This document shows, one piece after another, positions 1-7,151 of a stretch of 24,992 nucleotides of DNA (the stretch's first letter is position 1; each line of letters starts with the position of its first letter). The translations under genes were made by a program, and so were the position numbers. This DNA is from JBJEQG01 sp051881635 (GTDB lineage: Bacteria > Bacillota > Clostridia > Oscillospirales > Acutalibacteraceae), in NCBI GenBank assembly GCA_051881635.1, contig JBJEQG010000027.1, forward strand, positions 1 through 24,992, given 5' to 3'. The notes under the pieces are model-generated. The model ran no database searches and was not told where the DNA came from. It saw nothing but the letters and a program-made list of their open reading frames with translations.

Positions 1-16
1 TTTGCCCCAAACCCCA

Positions 17-60
17 CCAAAGGCTCTGCCTTTGGAAACCGCAAGCCTTTAAAAAAGCTT
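17..60. repeat. Terminator-like inverted repeat at window start
   Basis: CCAAAGG-CTCTG-CCTTTGG (17-35) is a perfect 7-bp inverted repeat with a 5-nt loop. It is followed by a second, weaker AAGC/GCTT hairpin around an A-run. It probably ends a transcription unit lying to the left of the window, or is a copy of a dispersed intergenic repeat. Only one copy is present here, so the choice cannot be made from this window. Confidence 0.4.
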
Positions 61-77
61 GACCTAAATTTTAATTT

Positions 78-106
78 TTGACAAGTTATCGAACAGGTCT
101 ACTAAT
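78..106 (+). promoter_or_regulatory. Possible promoter of ytaF
   Basis: TTGACA (78-83), a 17-nt spacer, and ACTAAT (101-106). The -35 box is perfect but the -10 box is poor (4 of 6). It lies 60 to 100 nt before the possible start codons of ytaF. Confidence 0.35.
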
Positions 107-165
107 CAACACAATGGCACTGTCCTTGATGAAACGATTTACACGAACAAGCTCTTTTTCATAGT

Positions 166-843
166 ATGAAAAAGAAAAAGGACAGAGGGGAGTGCAGAGA
201 AACTGTGGGTTTTTGGAGTGTGGTATTTTTGGCGGCAACACTCAGTGTTGATGTTTTGGGCATAGGTTTTTCCTGTGCGGTTCGTGGGGTTCGGGTAAGT
301 ATATGGGCGAGATTGATTATTGCGGTTGTTTCAGCATTGGTAACGCTATGCGGCGTATTAGGCGGTGCCGTTATATATCGTTTTGTGCCACATGAAGTTG
401 CTGTTTTATTGGGCGGTATTATGCTTTGTCTGCTTGGAGGATACATTATCATTGGTGCGTTTACAAAATTCGAAAATAAAAAGAAACCGCCAAAAGCATG
501 GGATAAAATTTTTGCATTAAAACCTTTGGGAATTACAATTCGGATTATTCGTGACCCAAGGCAGTGTGATTTGGACGGCAGTGCGATGTTGGATTTTCGG
601 GAGGCTCTTTATACGGGTATTGCTGTATCAACAGACTCTTTTGCGGCGGGAATTTCAATGGGTATGAATGACTGGGGCAGTATTGCTCCGCTGTTATGCG
701 GTATGTTTCAATTTTTGTTTTTATGCGTTGGGCTTTATACAGGAAAAAAACTTAGAAAGGTAATGACATTGAATGATAAAGTGATAACGGCATTGTCGGG
801 AGGACTTTTGGTGCTGATTGGTATTGTTAATATTTTCCTTTAA
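166..843 (+). CDS. ytaF: YtaF/MntP-type membrane protein (sporulation-associated)
   Basis: A 225-residue polytopic membrane protein of the MntP/YtaF fold. This family is built as two inverted three-helix repeats, each carrying a conserved acidic motif in its first helix. Both are visible: SVDVLGIG (Asp29) and STDSFAAGISMGM (Asp157). A charged linker (about residues 101-145) separates the halves. MntP exports manganese; YtaF is found in spore formers and its substrate is unknown, so no ion is assigned. The start is uncertain. ATG 166 has no ribosome site, and an in-frame stop lies at 130-132. GTG 205, about 13 nt after GGGGAG (187-192), would give an N-terminus beginning just before the first helix, as is usual in the family. 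The gene stands alone, with a long AT-rich gap behind it. Confidence 0.85.
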   Translation: MKKKKDRGECRETVGFWSVVFLAATLSVDVLGIGFSCAVRGVRVSIWARLIIAVVSALVTLCGVLGGAVIYRFVPHEVAVLLGGIMLCLLGGYIIIGAFTKFENKKKPPKAWDKIFALKPLGITIRIIRDPRQCDLDGSAMLDFREALYTGIAVSTDSFAAGISMGMNDWGSIAPLLCGMFQFLFLCVGLYTGKKLRKVMTLNDKVITALSGGLLVLIGIVNIFL

Positions 844-1159
844 AACAGGAAATATATGAAGAATATTAAAAAAAATTGTAAACGAAAGCTTGAAAATGGT
901 TTGTGAAAAGTTACATAAAATTTGAGATGAAAATTGGGTAAATTTGGCATTTAAGACGAAAAAGTCGATTTCTGTTATTTTAGGGAAGAAGAAGGAAAGA
1001 AACAAGTTTGTGCAAAATAACGGAATACGAAAAGACAAAATAAACAAAAAATAAGAGCTGTGTTTATGCATTATTTTCAAAAAATCAAAAATGACAAGTT
1101 AAATTGCACAAATTTATATTGCAAAATATGTGTATTTAAATAAAAATAGCGATTTGGAG
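844..1159. other. AT-rich intergenic region, no gene seen
   Basis: About 315 bp between ytaF and the promoter of the sugar operon. The minus-strand reading frame here runs through the end of ytaF, is Phe/Ile-rich and has no ribosome site, so it is not taken as a gene. No clear terminator, riboswitch or RNA gene was recognised. Confidence 0.5.
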
Positions 1160-1188
1160 TTGAAAACGGTATATTTCTATGCTATTAT
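1160..1188 (+). promoter_or_regulatory. Promoter of the malto-oligosaccharide operon, overlapped by a cre-like site
   Basis: TTGAAA (1160-1165), 17-nt spacer, extended -10 TGC-TATTAT (1180-1188). The leader to the first start codon is about 140 nt. TGAAAACGGTATAT (1161-1174) agrees with the catabolite-responsive element consensus TGWNANCGNTNWCA at all but the last two positions and covers the -35 box. CcpA bound there would block RNA polymerase. The promoter is seen; control by CcpA is inferred. Confidence 0.65.
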
Positions 1189-1333
1189 AAATACAAAGAC
1201 GGATAAAAATTATTCAAGTTTTGTTCAAATTTGGACAATTCGGCAGTCGATTATTTTTTAAGCCGTCGAAAAGGCACTTTTCAGAGTGCAACGAACGAAA
1301 CAATATATAATGCAAGAAAGAAGGAACTTTATT

Positions 1334-2779
1334 ATGGCAAGTAAAGCAAAAAGAGCAACAGCCTTAATCCTTGGTGCAATGATGATGGCAACAGCATTCA
1401 CAGCCTGCAGTGGCAACGGTAGCACATCAACATCAAGCACACCGTCAGCTACACCGTCAACCGGCGGTGATAACTCCACCACATCTCAGGCATCTATGGA
1501 AGCTGTTGATATTCTCGGCGATGAGTACACAGCTAAACTTAAAGATAAAATGGCAGAAGAAGCTACTAAGGCTGATGACGGCAAAACAATTGAATTGGTT
1601 GTTTGGTGTTCCGGTGATGATGGTAAGTTTGAGAAATCCATCGTTGAGGAATTTAAAGCAAAGTATGCTGACAGCCGCTATGAATTAAAAATTACGGTAA
1701 AACCTGTTGTTGGTGAAGACAAGGCCGCTACAAAGTTGATGGAAGACGCATCAGCAAAGGGTACAGCCGATGTATTGAGCATTGCCGATGACCAGATTAA
1801 CGACCTCTATACCGCAGGTAAGATTTCTCAGGTTGCTCAACTCTTCCAGGCTTCCGTTATGGCTGATAATACAGCAGAAAGTGTTGCAGCCTGTGCAAGA
1901 GATGGCGTTGCATTAGGTTTCCCGAAATCCTCTGATAACGGTTTCTTCCTTTTCTATGACAAGAGAGTTTATCCGAATGCGGAAGATATTGCTACATTCG
2001 ATTCCCTTATTGAAAAAGCAAAGGCTCAAAAGAAAAATGTATATATGGATATAGGCGGTGCTTGGTACAATTCCGCTTTCTTCCTTACAGCAGGCTGCAC
2101 AATCAAGCTCGAAGACAATGTTCAAAGTGCTGACTTTAATACACCAAATGGTGTTAGTGCGGTTAAAGCAATGCAGCATATTGTTGCAAACCTCGATAAC
2201 GGCTTCCAGTCCGGTTCCGAAGCAGGTAACAACGCCGATATTGAAGCAGGATTTAACGATGGTTCACTTGCTGCCGCTGTTACAGGTTCATGGATGGGTC
2301 ATACAATTTCCAAAGCTATCGGTGAAGAAAATCTGGGTGCTGCAAAGTTGCCGACAGTTTTGATGGACGGCGAACAAAAGCAACTCCATAGTTTCGGTGG
2401 TTACAAGGTTGTTGTTGTTAACTCCGTTACTAAGTTCAACATCTCAGCTCAGACATTGGCTTACTATATGACTTGTCCGCAAACACAGGCTAAAAGACAC
2501 AGCGGTTACAAAGATGCTGACGGCAATGACCTTTCCAGAGGTTCTATTCCGACTGCAACATCTATCCTCGAAACTGACGCTGTAAAGAAGGACCCTGCTG
2601 CTCAGGCTATCGAGGCTCAGCGTCCGTTCTCACATCCTCAGTCAAACTGCGGCGGTAAGTATTGGACACCGGTTGGTTCTATCGGCGGTGACTTGACTTC
2701 TGACCAGCGTAACGGCGTTGTTGCTGATGATGCAACAATTATGGACAGATTGAACAAAGTAGTAGAGGCTTTCCAATAA
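1334..2779 (+). CDS. Sugar ABC transporter substrate-binding lipoprotein (MalE-like)
   Basis: A 481-residue extracellular solute-binding protein (family 1, maltose/malto-oligosaccharide type). The N-terminus has a positive charge cluster, a hydrophobic stretch and a lipobox ending at Cys25 (FTAC), so it should be lipid-anchored outside the membrane. A low-complexity Ser/Thr/Pro tether follows. The mature part begins near TIELVVWCSGDDGKFEKSIV, the usual first beta strand of this fold, and GSWMGHTI sits where these proteins close the cleft. ATG 1334 is chosen because AAGGAA (1321-1326) lies 7 nt before it and the signal peptide starts there; the in-frame GTG 1286 and ATG 1310 only add a charged tail. 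It is first in an operon with two permeases and a GH13 enzyme, so alpha-glucans are the likely ligand; that is an inference from context. Confidence 0.92.
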   Translation: MASKAKRATALILGAMMMATAFTACSGNGSTSTSSTPSATPSTGGDNSTTSQASMEAVDILGDEYTAKLKDKMAEEATKADDGKTIELVVWCSGDDGKFEKSIVEEFKAKYADSRYELKITVKPVVGEDKAATKLMEDASAKGTADVLSIADDQINDLYTAGKISQVAQLFQASVMADNTAESVAACARDGVALGFPKSSDNGFFLFYDKRVYPNAEDIATFDSLIEKAKAQKKNVYMDIGGAWYNSAFFLTAGCTIKLEDNVQSADFNTPNGVSAVKAMQHIVANLDNGFQSGSEAGNNADIEAGFNDGSLAAAVTGSWMGHTISKAIGEENLGAAKLPTVLMDGEQKQLHSFGGYKVVVVNSVTKFNISAQTLAYYMTCPQTQAKRHSGYKDADGNDLSRGSIPTATSILETDAVKKDPAAQAIEAQRPFSHPQSNCGGKYWTPVGSIGGDLTSDQRNGVVADDATIMDRLNKVVEAFQ

Positions 2780-2815
2780 TTCTTTGCGATTTTAAGTAAA
2801 CAGAGCATATAAAGT

Positions 2816-2849
2816 AAAGGCAGTTTGCTTTTGATTGCAGACTGCCTTT
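2816..2849 (+). promoter_or_regulatory. Intercistronic stem-loop after the binding-protein gene
   Basis: AAAGGCAGTTTGC (2816-2828) pairs with GCAGACTGCCTTT (2837-2849): 13 bp with one G-U pair and an 8-nt loop. No T-run follows, so it is not a normal terminator. Its place between binding-protein and permease genes suits a 3' mRNA stabiliser giving more binding protein than permease, as known for malE-malF in enteric bacteria. Confidence 0.7.
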
Positions 2850-2886
2850 ATAGACGAAAGCAAATATTTAGAGAGGTGAAGGCTAA

Positions 2887-4374
2887 ATGGATTTTTTGGA
2901 TTATGTCCAAATGACAAAGCCGCAAAGGTTTGCTTATAAAGTAAAAAGCTTTTTTACGGGTATTCCTCGTGCGATTATGAAAGGTGCTGCGGTTGTTGGC
3001 GATGCTATCAAAAAGTTTTTCATGACTATTGCCCAGGGCTTTGCCGGATATGGCAACCGTTTTGTAAAGGGTGATGGCGGCGTAAAAGCGTCATACCTTA
3101 TTATGGGTGCGGGCAACCTGACACATGGCGAAGTTCCGAAAGGTATTTTGTACTTCCTTGTTGAAGTTCTGTATTTTGTTTATTTATTTGGTTTTGGTTG
3201 GGGTTGGCTTTCCAAGTTCTCAACTTTGGGTACACAGGAGTCTTATGATATAAAAGACGAATGGGGTTTTGTAAAAGACCATGTTGCCGGTGATGACTCC
3301 ATGCGTATCCTTTTGTTCAGCGTATTGACTCTCATGATTACTGTTGCATTCTTTATTTTCTACATTCAAAATACAAAGAGTGCGTTCAGAGCATACGAAA
3401 CAAAAAAAGCGGGCAAAAAACCGTTGAGCTTTGTTGCTGAATTGAAAGACTTTTTGGACGAGAAGTTCCATATTACACTTCTTTCTCTTCCGATTGTTCT
3501 TTTGTTGGTATTTACGGTTCTCCCCATTATCTTTACAATCTTTATCGCATTTACAAACTATGACAAACTGCACTATCCGCCTGAAAAATTGTTTACATGG
3601 ATTGGACTTGAAAACTTCCAGAATGTATTCTATCTCAATCCGCAGATGTCCTCAACATTTGGTAAGATTTTGCTTTGGACAATCATTTGGGCAATCTTTG
3701 CTACATTTACCTGCTATATCGGCGGTATGGTCTTGGCTATGCTTATCAACAAAAAGGGTATTCGTTTCAAAGCATTCTTCCGTACAATGTTCGTTATTTC
3801 CGCTGCTGTACCGCAGTTCGTAACATTGATGCTGATGAGCCAGTTGCTTGCTACAAACGGTGTTATCAATAAGCTGCTTATAGCTAACGGTTTTAATATG
3901 ATTCCGTTCCTCAGTGACCCGTTATTGGCAAAAGTTACGGTTATTATTGTTAATATGTGGATTGGTATTCCGTTCACAATGTTGATGATCAGCGGCTTGC
4001 TGATGAATATTCCTGCTGACTTGTATGAGTCTGCAAGAATTGACGGTGCAAATGCTTTCCAACAGTTCACAAAGATTACATTGCCGTATATGTTGTTTGT
4101 AACAACACCATATTTGATTTCAACATTCGTAGGTAATATCAATAACTTCAATGTTATCTACTTGTTGACAGGCGGTGGTCCGTCAACGACAGACTATTAT
4201 CAGTCCGGTCAGACCGACTTGCTTGTTACATGGTTGTATAAGTTGACAGTTGACCAGCAGGATTACAAACTCGGTGCTGTTATCGGTATTTTGGTATTTA
4301 TTATCTGTGCTACCGGTGCATTGATTTCCTTCAACTTGTCCAAATCTTCTAAAAACGAGGAGGAATTCTCATGA
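2887..4374 (+). CDS. Malto-oligosaccharide ABC transporter permease, MalF-like
   Basis: A 495-residue inner-membrane permease subunit. The first ~80 residues are amphipathic and non-membrane. Two hydrophobic segments (about 85-108 and 140-160) and a charged region precede the conserved binding-protein-dependent transport domain, which begins near LLSLPIVLLLVFTVLPIIF (199-217). The EAA loop that contacts the ATPase is at 379-400 (LYESARIDGANAF...TLP), with the conserved Gly of the IDGA core. The long N-terminal part is usual for Firmicutes MalF proteins. A good ribosome site, GAGAGGTGA (2871-2879), precedes the ATG. The stop overlaps the next start (ATGA), implying translational coupling with the MalG-like partner. 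Confidence 0.9.
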   Translation: MDFLDYVQMTKPQRFAYKVKSFFTGIPRAIMKGAAVVGDAIKKFFMTIAQGFAGYGNRFVKGDGGVKASYLIMGAGNLTHGEVPKGILYFLVEVLYFVYLFGFGWGWLSKFSTLGTQESYDIKDEWGFVKDHVAGDDSMRILLFSVLTLMITVAFFIFYIQNTKSAFRAYETKKAGKKPLSFVAELKDFLDEKFHITLLSLPIVLLLVFTVLPIIFTIFIAFTNYDKLHYPPEKLFTWIGLENFQNVFYLNPQMSSTFGKILLWTIIWAIFATFTCYIGGMVLAMLINKKGIRFKAFFRTMFVISAAVPQFVTLMLMSQLLATNGVINKLLIANGFNMIPFLSDPLLAKVTVIIVNMWIGIPFTMLMISGLLMNIPADLYESARIDGANAFQQFTKITLPYMLFVTTPYLISTFVGNINNFNVIYLLTGGGPSTTDYYQSGQTDLLVTWLYKLTVDQQDYKLGAVIGILVFIICATGALISFNLSKSSKNEEEFS

Positions 4375-5249
4375 CAGGTGTAAAAACAACGAAAACCAAG
4401 AGTTATTCCGCCCAAACAAAGACAGCCAATATTGTTATCCATGTATTTCTCTTTATTTTGTCAATTATATGGGTTTTACCGATTCTTTGGCTGATTATCA
4501 CTTCTCTTCGTGGCGAGTCTACCGGATTTGTTTCCTATATATTCCCAAAAGAGTGGTCTTTTGATAACTACATCAAACTCTTTACTATGGAAACAGAGGC
4601 ATTTAAGTATTTGAAGTGGTTTGGAAATACATTACTTGTTGCGGTTCTTTCGTGTATTATTTCAACAACTTTTGTATTGATGGTTTCTTATGTATTAAGC
4701 CGTATGCGTTTTAAATCCCGTAAGAAATTCCTGAACTTAGGTTTGATTCTCGGTATGTTCCCGGGATTCATGTCTATGGCTGCTACTTATGCGATTGTAA
4801 ACATGATTGGTTTGCAACAGAATTTGATGGGTCTTGTACTTGTATATTCTGCCGGTTCGGTATTAGGCTATCAGATTGCCAAAGGTTTCTTTGATACAAT
4901 TTCCCGTTCATTGGACGAGGCGGCAAAGATTGACGGTGCGTCTAGAGCAAGAATTTTCTTCAAGATTATTCTTCCGCTCTCTAAACCGATTGTCGTTTAT
5001 ACAGCCCTTACAACCTTTATTTCCCCGTGGACAGACTATATCTTCGTAAGCTACTTCATGAAGTCCAATGTAGACAACTACACAATCGCTTACGGTTTGA
5101 AGTCTATCATCATGCCTGAAACGGTAACAGACTACTTCACAATATTCTGTGCAGGTTCTGTTTTGATTGCCATTCCGATTACCATTCTCTTTATCTTCAT
5201 GCAGAAGTATTATGTAGAAGGCGTAACCGGCGGTGCCGTAAAGGGTTAA
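4371..5249 (+). CDS. Malto-oligosaccharide ABC transporter permease, MalG-like
   Basis: A 292-residue permease subunit with six predicted membrane segments, forming the channel with the preceding MalF-like protein. The EAA loop is at residues 182-202 (DEAAKIDGASRARIFF...LP). The C-terminus, MQKYYVEGVTGGAVKG, is the typical MalG ending. ATG 4371 overlaps the upstream stop, and GAGGAGG (4358-4364) sits inside the preceding gene as its ribosome site. No gene for the energising ATPase lies nearby, so a shared MsmX/MsmK-type ATPase encoded elsewhere is likely, as in many Firmicutes. Confidence 0.92.
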   Translation: MTGVKTTKTKSYSAQTKTANIVIHVFLFILSIIWVLPILWLIITSLRGESTGFVSYIFPKEWSFDNYIKLFTMETEAFKYLKWFGNTLLVAVLSCIISTTFVLMVSYVLSRMRFKSRKKFLNLGLILGMFPGFMSMAATYAIVNMIGLQQNLMGLVLVYSAGSVLGYQIAKGFFDTISRSLDEAAKIDGASRARIFFKIILPLSKPIVVYTALTTFISPWTDYIFVSYFMKSNVDNYTIAYGLKSIIMPETVTDYFTIFCAGSVLIAIPITILFIFMQKYYVEGVTGGAVKG

Positions 5250-5265
5250 TTTTAACCGGAGTTTT

Positions 5266-5312
5266 AAGCAAGGAATGGTCGCAGGATCATTCCCTGCTTT
5301 TCTCTTTATTTT
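5266..5312 (+). terminator. Terminator-like hairpin between permease and amylase genes
   Basis: AAGCAAGGAATGGTC (5266-5280) pairs with GATCATTCCCTGCTT (5285-5299) with one mismatch, one G-U pair and a 4-nt loop. A T-rich tract (5298-5312) follows. The next gene is close and has no obvious own promoter, so this probably allows partial read-through and lowers amylase output relative to transport. Confidence 0.65.
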
Positions 5313-5336
5313 TAAGAATTAAGGAGCTGAGTTTTC

Positions 5337-7022
5337 TTGTCAAAAGCATCTCGTACAAAAAGAATATTATCATTTACATTGGCGGCAATTTTAGCCTCTA
5401 CTGTGGTATTGGGCGGCTGTACCAGAAGGTCAACGGATACATCAGATACGCCGACAGGTTCGTCTGCACCGTCTTCAACAGGCGGTACTGTAACAGTACC
5501 GGAAAACGGTGGCTATACAACGGTATCTTACACCGCCTCAGACGATAAATACAGAAACTATTATGAGATTTTTGTTTACTCATTCTATGATTCCAACGGT
5601 GACGGTATCGGTGATTTTAATGGTTTGACTTCAAAATTGGACTATTTGAATGACGGTGACCCGTCTACAACCGATGATTTGGGAATTGACGGTATCTGGT
5701 TAATGCCGATTATGCCGTCAACTACATATCATAAGTATAATGTCAGTGATTATAAGGATATTGATGAGGCTTACGGTACGCTTGACGACTTCAAGAAATT
5801 CTTGGAGGAGGCTCACAAGAGAGGTATCAATGTCATTATAGACCTTGTTATCAACCATTCAGGTATTGCACATGAATGGTTCAAGAAAGCCAAAGCGGAA
5901 GTTGCCGAAGGTAATTTGGATGGCTATGCTCAGTATTATAATATCGAAACAGGTCATACATCGTCCGATAAGGGTTGGAAAAAATTGACAGGCGACTATT
6001 ATTATGAATGTCAGTTTGATGCTTCCATGCCGGACCTGAACCTCCAAAACGAAAATGTACGCAAGGAAATTGAGGATATTGTAAAGTTTTGGTTGGATAT
6101 GGGCGTAGACGGTTTCCGTTTGGACGCTGTAAAGTATTATGACCAGGTTAAGGAAAAATCCATTGAAGATTTGTCATGGCTGTACACTTATGCAAAAAGT
6201 GTTAAGGAAGATGTTTATATGGTCGGTGAGTGCTGGGACGGTTCCAACATTATTTCCGATTACTACAAATCAGGTGTAGACAGTTTCTTTAATTTTGATA
6301 TGCAGGGGGCAACAGGGCGTGTATCCTCTGCCGTCAATACAAAGCAGGCATACAATTATGTAACCTATTTGCAGAAATGGCAGAATACCATTACCGCCAA
6401 CAATGCAAATGCGATTGATTGTCCTTTTGTTTCCAACCATGATACCGCAAGAAGTGGAGGATTTTTCTCCACTGATGAGGTTAAGCGTATGGCGGCGGCA
6501 TACTATATTATGTCCCCTGGTAATCCGTTCATCTATTATGGTGAAGAAATTTCCATGAAGGGTTCAGAGAATGACCCGGATAAGCGTTTGGGTATGTATT
6601 GGTCATCAACCGACAGCACAGGTTATGTATCGAAAGTTACAGGTCAGTCAGGAAATGTATCGACACCTGAACAGAGTGTTGAGGAAGCTTTGAAAGACGA
6701 AAATTCTTTGCTGAATTTCTATAAGCGTTTAATTCGTTTGAAACTCCAAAATCCTGAAATTGCCAGAGGCAAAATTACAGATGTTGTTAAGTTGGACGAA
6801 AATGGCATGGTTGCCGCTTATATCAGCGAGTATAACGGTTCTAAAATTATGGTTATCTTCAATGCGGATACGGAAACACAAAGCGTTGAAATTCCCGCAG
6901 ATAAATTTACGGTAAGCGAAATTCGTGGCTATGCCGTTGCAGGTGAAGGTGCAGAATATAATCTGACATATTCAGGCACAACAATGACAATTCCCGCAAG
7001 AACAGTTGTTGTTGTAAAATAA
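5337..7022 (+). CDS. Cell-surface GH13 alpha-amylase-family lipoprotein
   Basis: A 561-residue glycoside hydrolase family 13 enzyme acting on alpha-glucosidic bonds outside the cell. A signal peptide ends in lipobox LGGC (Cys28) and is followed by a Ser/Thr/Gly linker to about residue 60. The four GH13 motifs are complete: DLVINH (169-174), GFRLDAVKY (259-267; nucleophile Asp263), VGECW with acid/base Glu298, and FVSNHD (364-369; Asp369). Motif MPDLN (231-235) is the form reported for the intermediate GH13_36 subfamily, between oligo-1,6-glucosidases and neopullulanases. The C-terminal beta domain ends in TMTIPARTVVVVK. The start is TTG 5337, 10 nt after AAGGAG (5321-5326), and begins directly at the signal peptide. 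It would trim maltodextrins at the surface for uptake by the transporter encoded upstream. Exact specificity cannot be read from sequence. Confidence 0.92.
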   Translation: MSKASRTKRILSFTLAAILASTVVLGGCTRRSTDTSDTPTGSSAPSSTGGTVTVPENGGYTTVSYTASDDKYRNYYEIFVYSFYDSNGDGIGDFNGLTSKLDYLNDGDPSTTDDLGIDGIWLMPIMPSTTYHKYNVSDYKDIDEAYGTLDDFKKFLEEAHKRGINVIIDLVINHSGIAHEWFKKAKAEVAEGNLDGYAQYYNIETGHTSSDKGWKKLTGDYYYECQFDASMPDLNLQNENVRKEIEDIVKFWLDMGVDGFRLDAVKYYDQVKEKSIEDLSWLYTYAKSVKEDVYMVGECWDGSNIISDYYKSGVDSFFNFDMQGATGRVSSAVNTKQAYNYVTYLQKWQNTITANNANAIDCPFVSNHDTARSGGFFSTDEVKRMAAAYYIMSPGNPFIYYGEEISMKGSENDPDKRLGMYWSSTDSTGYVSKVTGQSGNVSTPEQSVEEALKDENSLLNFYKRLIRLKLQNPEIARGKITDVVKLDENGMVAAYISEYNGSKIMVIFNADTETQSVEIPADKFTVSEIRGYAVAGEGAEYNLTYSGTTMTIPARTVVVVK

Positions 7023-7034
7023 TCCGAAAATTTG

Positions 7035-7078
7035 AAACAGCTTTCTGATGTGAAGCATCAGGGAGCTGTTTTTCTTTG
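7035..7078 (+). terminator. Terminator of the sugar operon
   Basis: AAACAGCTTTCTGATG (7035-7050) pairs with CATCAGGGAGCTGTTT (7056-7071) through a 5-nt loop, and a T-rich tract follows. It begins 12 nt after the amylase stop codon. Confidence 0.85.
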
Positions 7079-7089
7079 TTTGATGTTGA

Positions 7090-7118
7090 TTGCATTAAGA
7101 AAACAAGTATGGTATAAT
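7090..7118 (+). promoter_or_regulatory. Promoter of lepA
   Basis: TTGCAT (7090-7095), 17-nt spacer, extended -10 TGG-TATAAT (7110-7118). It lies between the preceding terminator and the lepA start codon at 7152. Confidence 0.75.
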
Positions 7119-7151
7119 AAAAAAACTAGGAATAATTATGGCGGTGAGAAA

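Noticed and set aside
721..1080. 119-codon minus-strand frame
   Set aside because: Overlaps the end of ytaF, is Phe/Ile-rich as AT-rich noncoding DNA often reads, and has no ribosome site.
2887..5249. Missing ATPase taken as a broken operon
   Set aside because: Firmicutes sugar importers often share an ATPase encoded elsewhere, so absence here is not evidence of decay.
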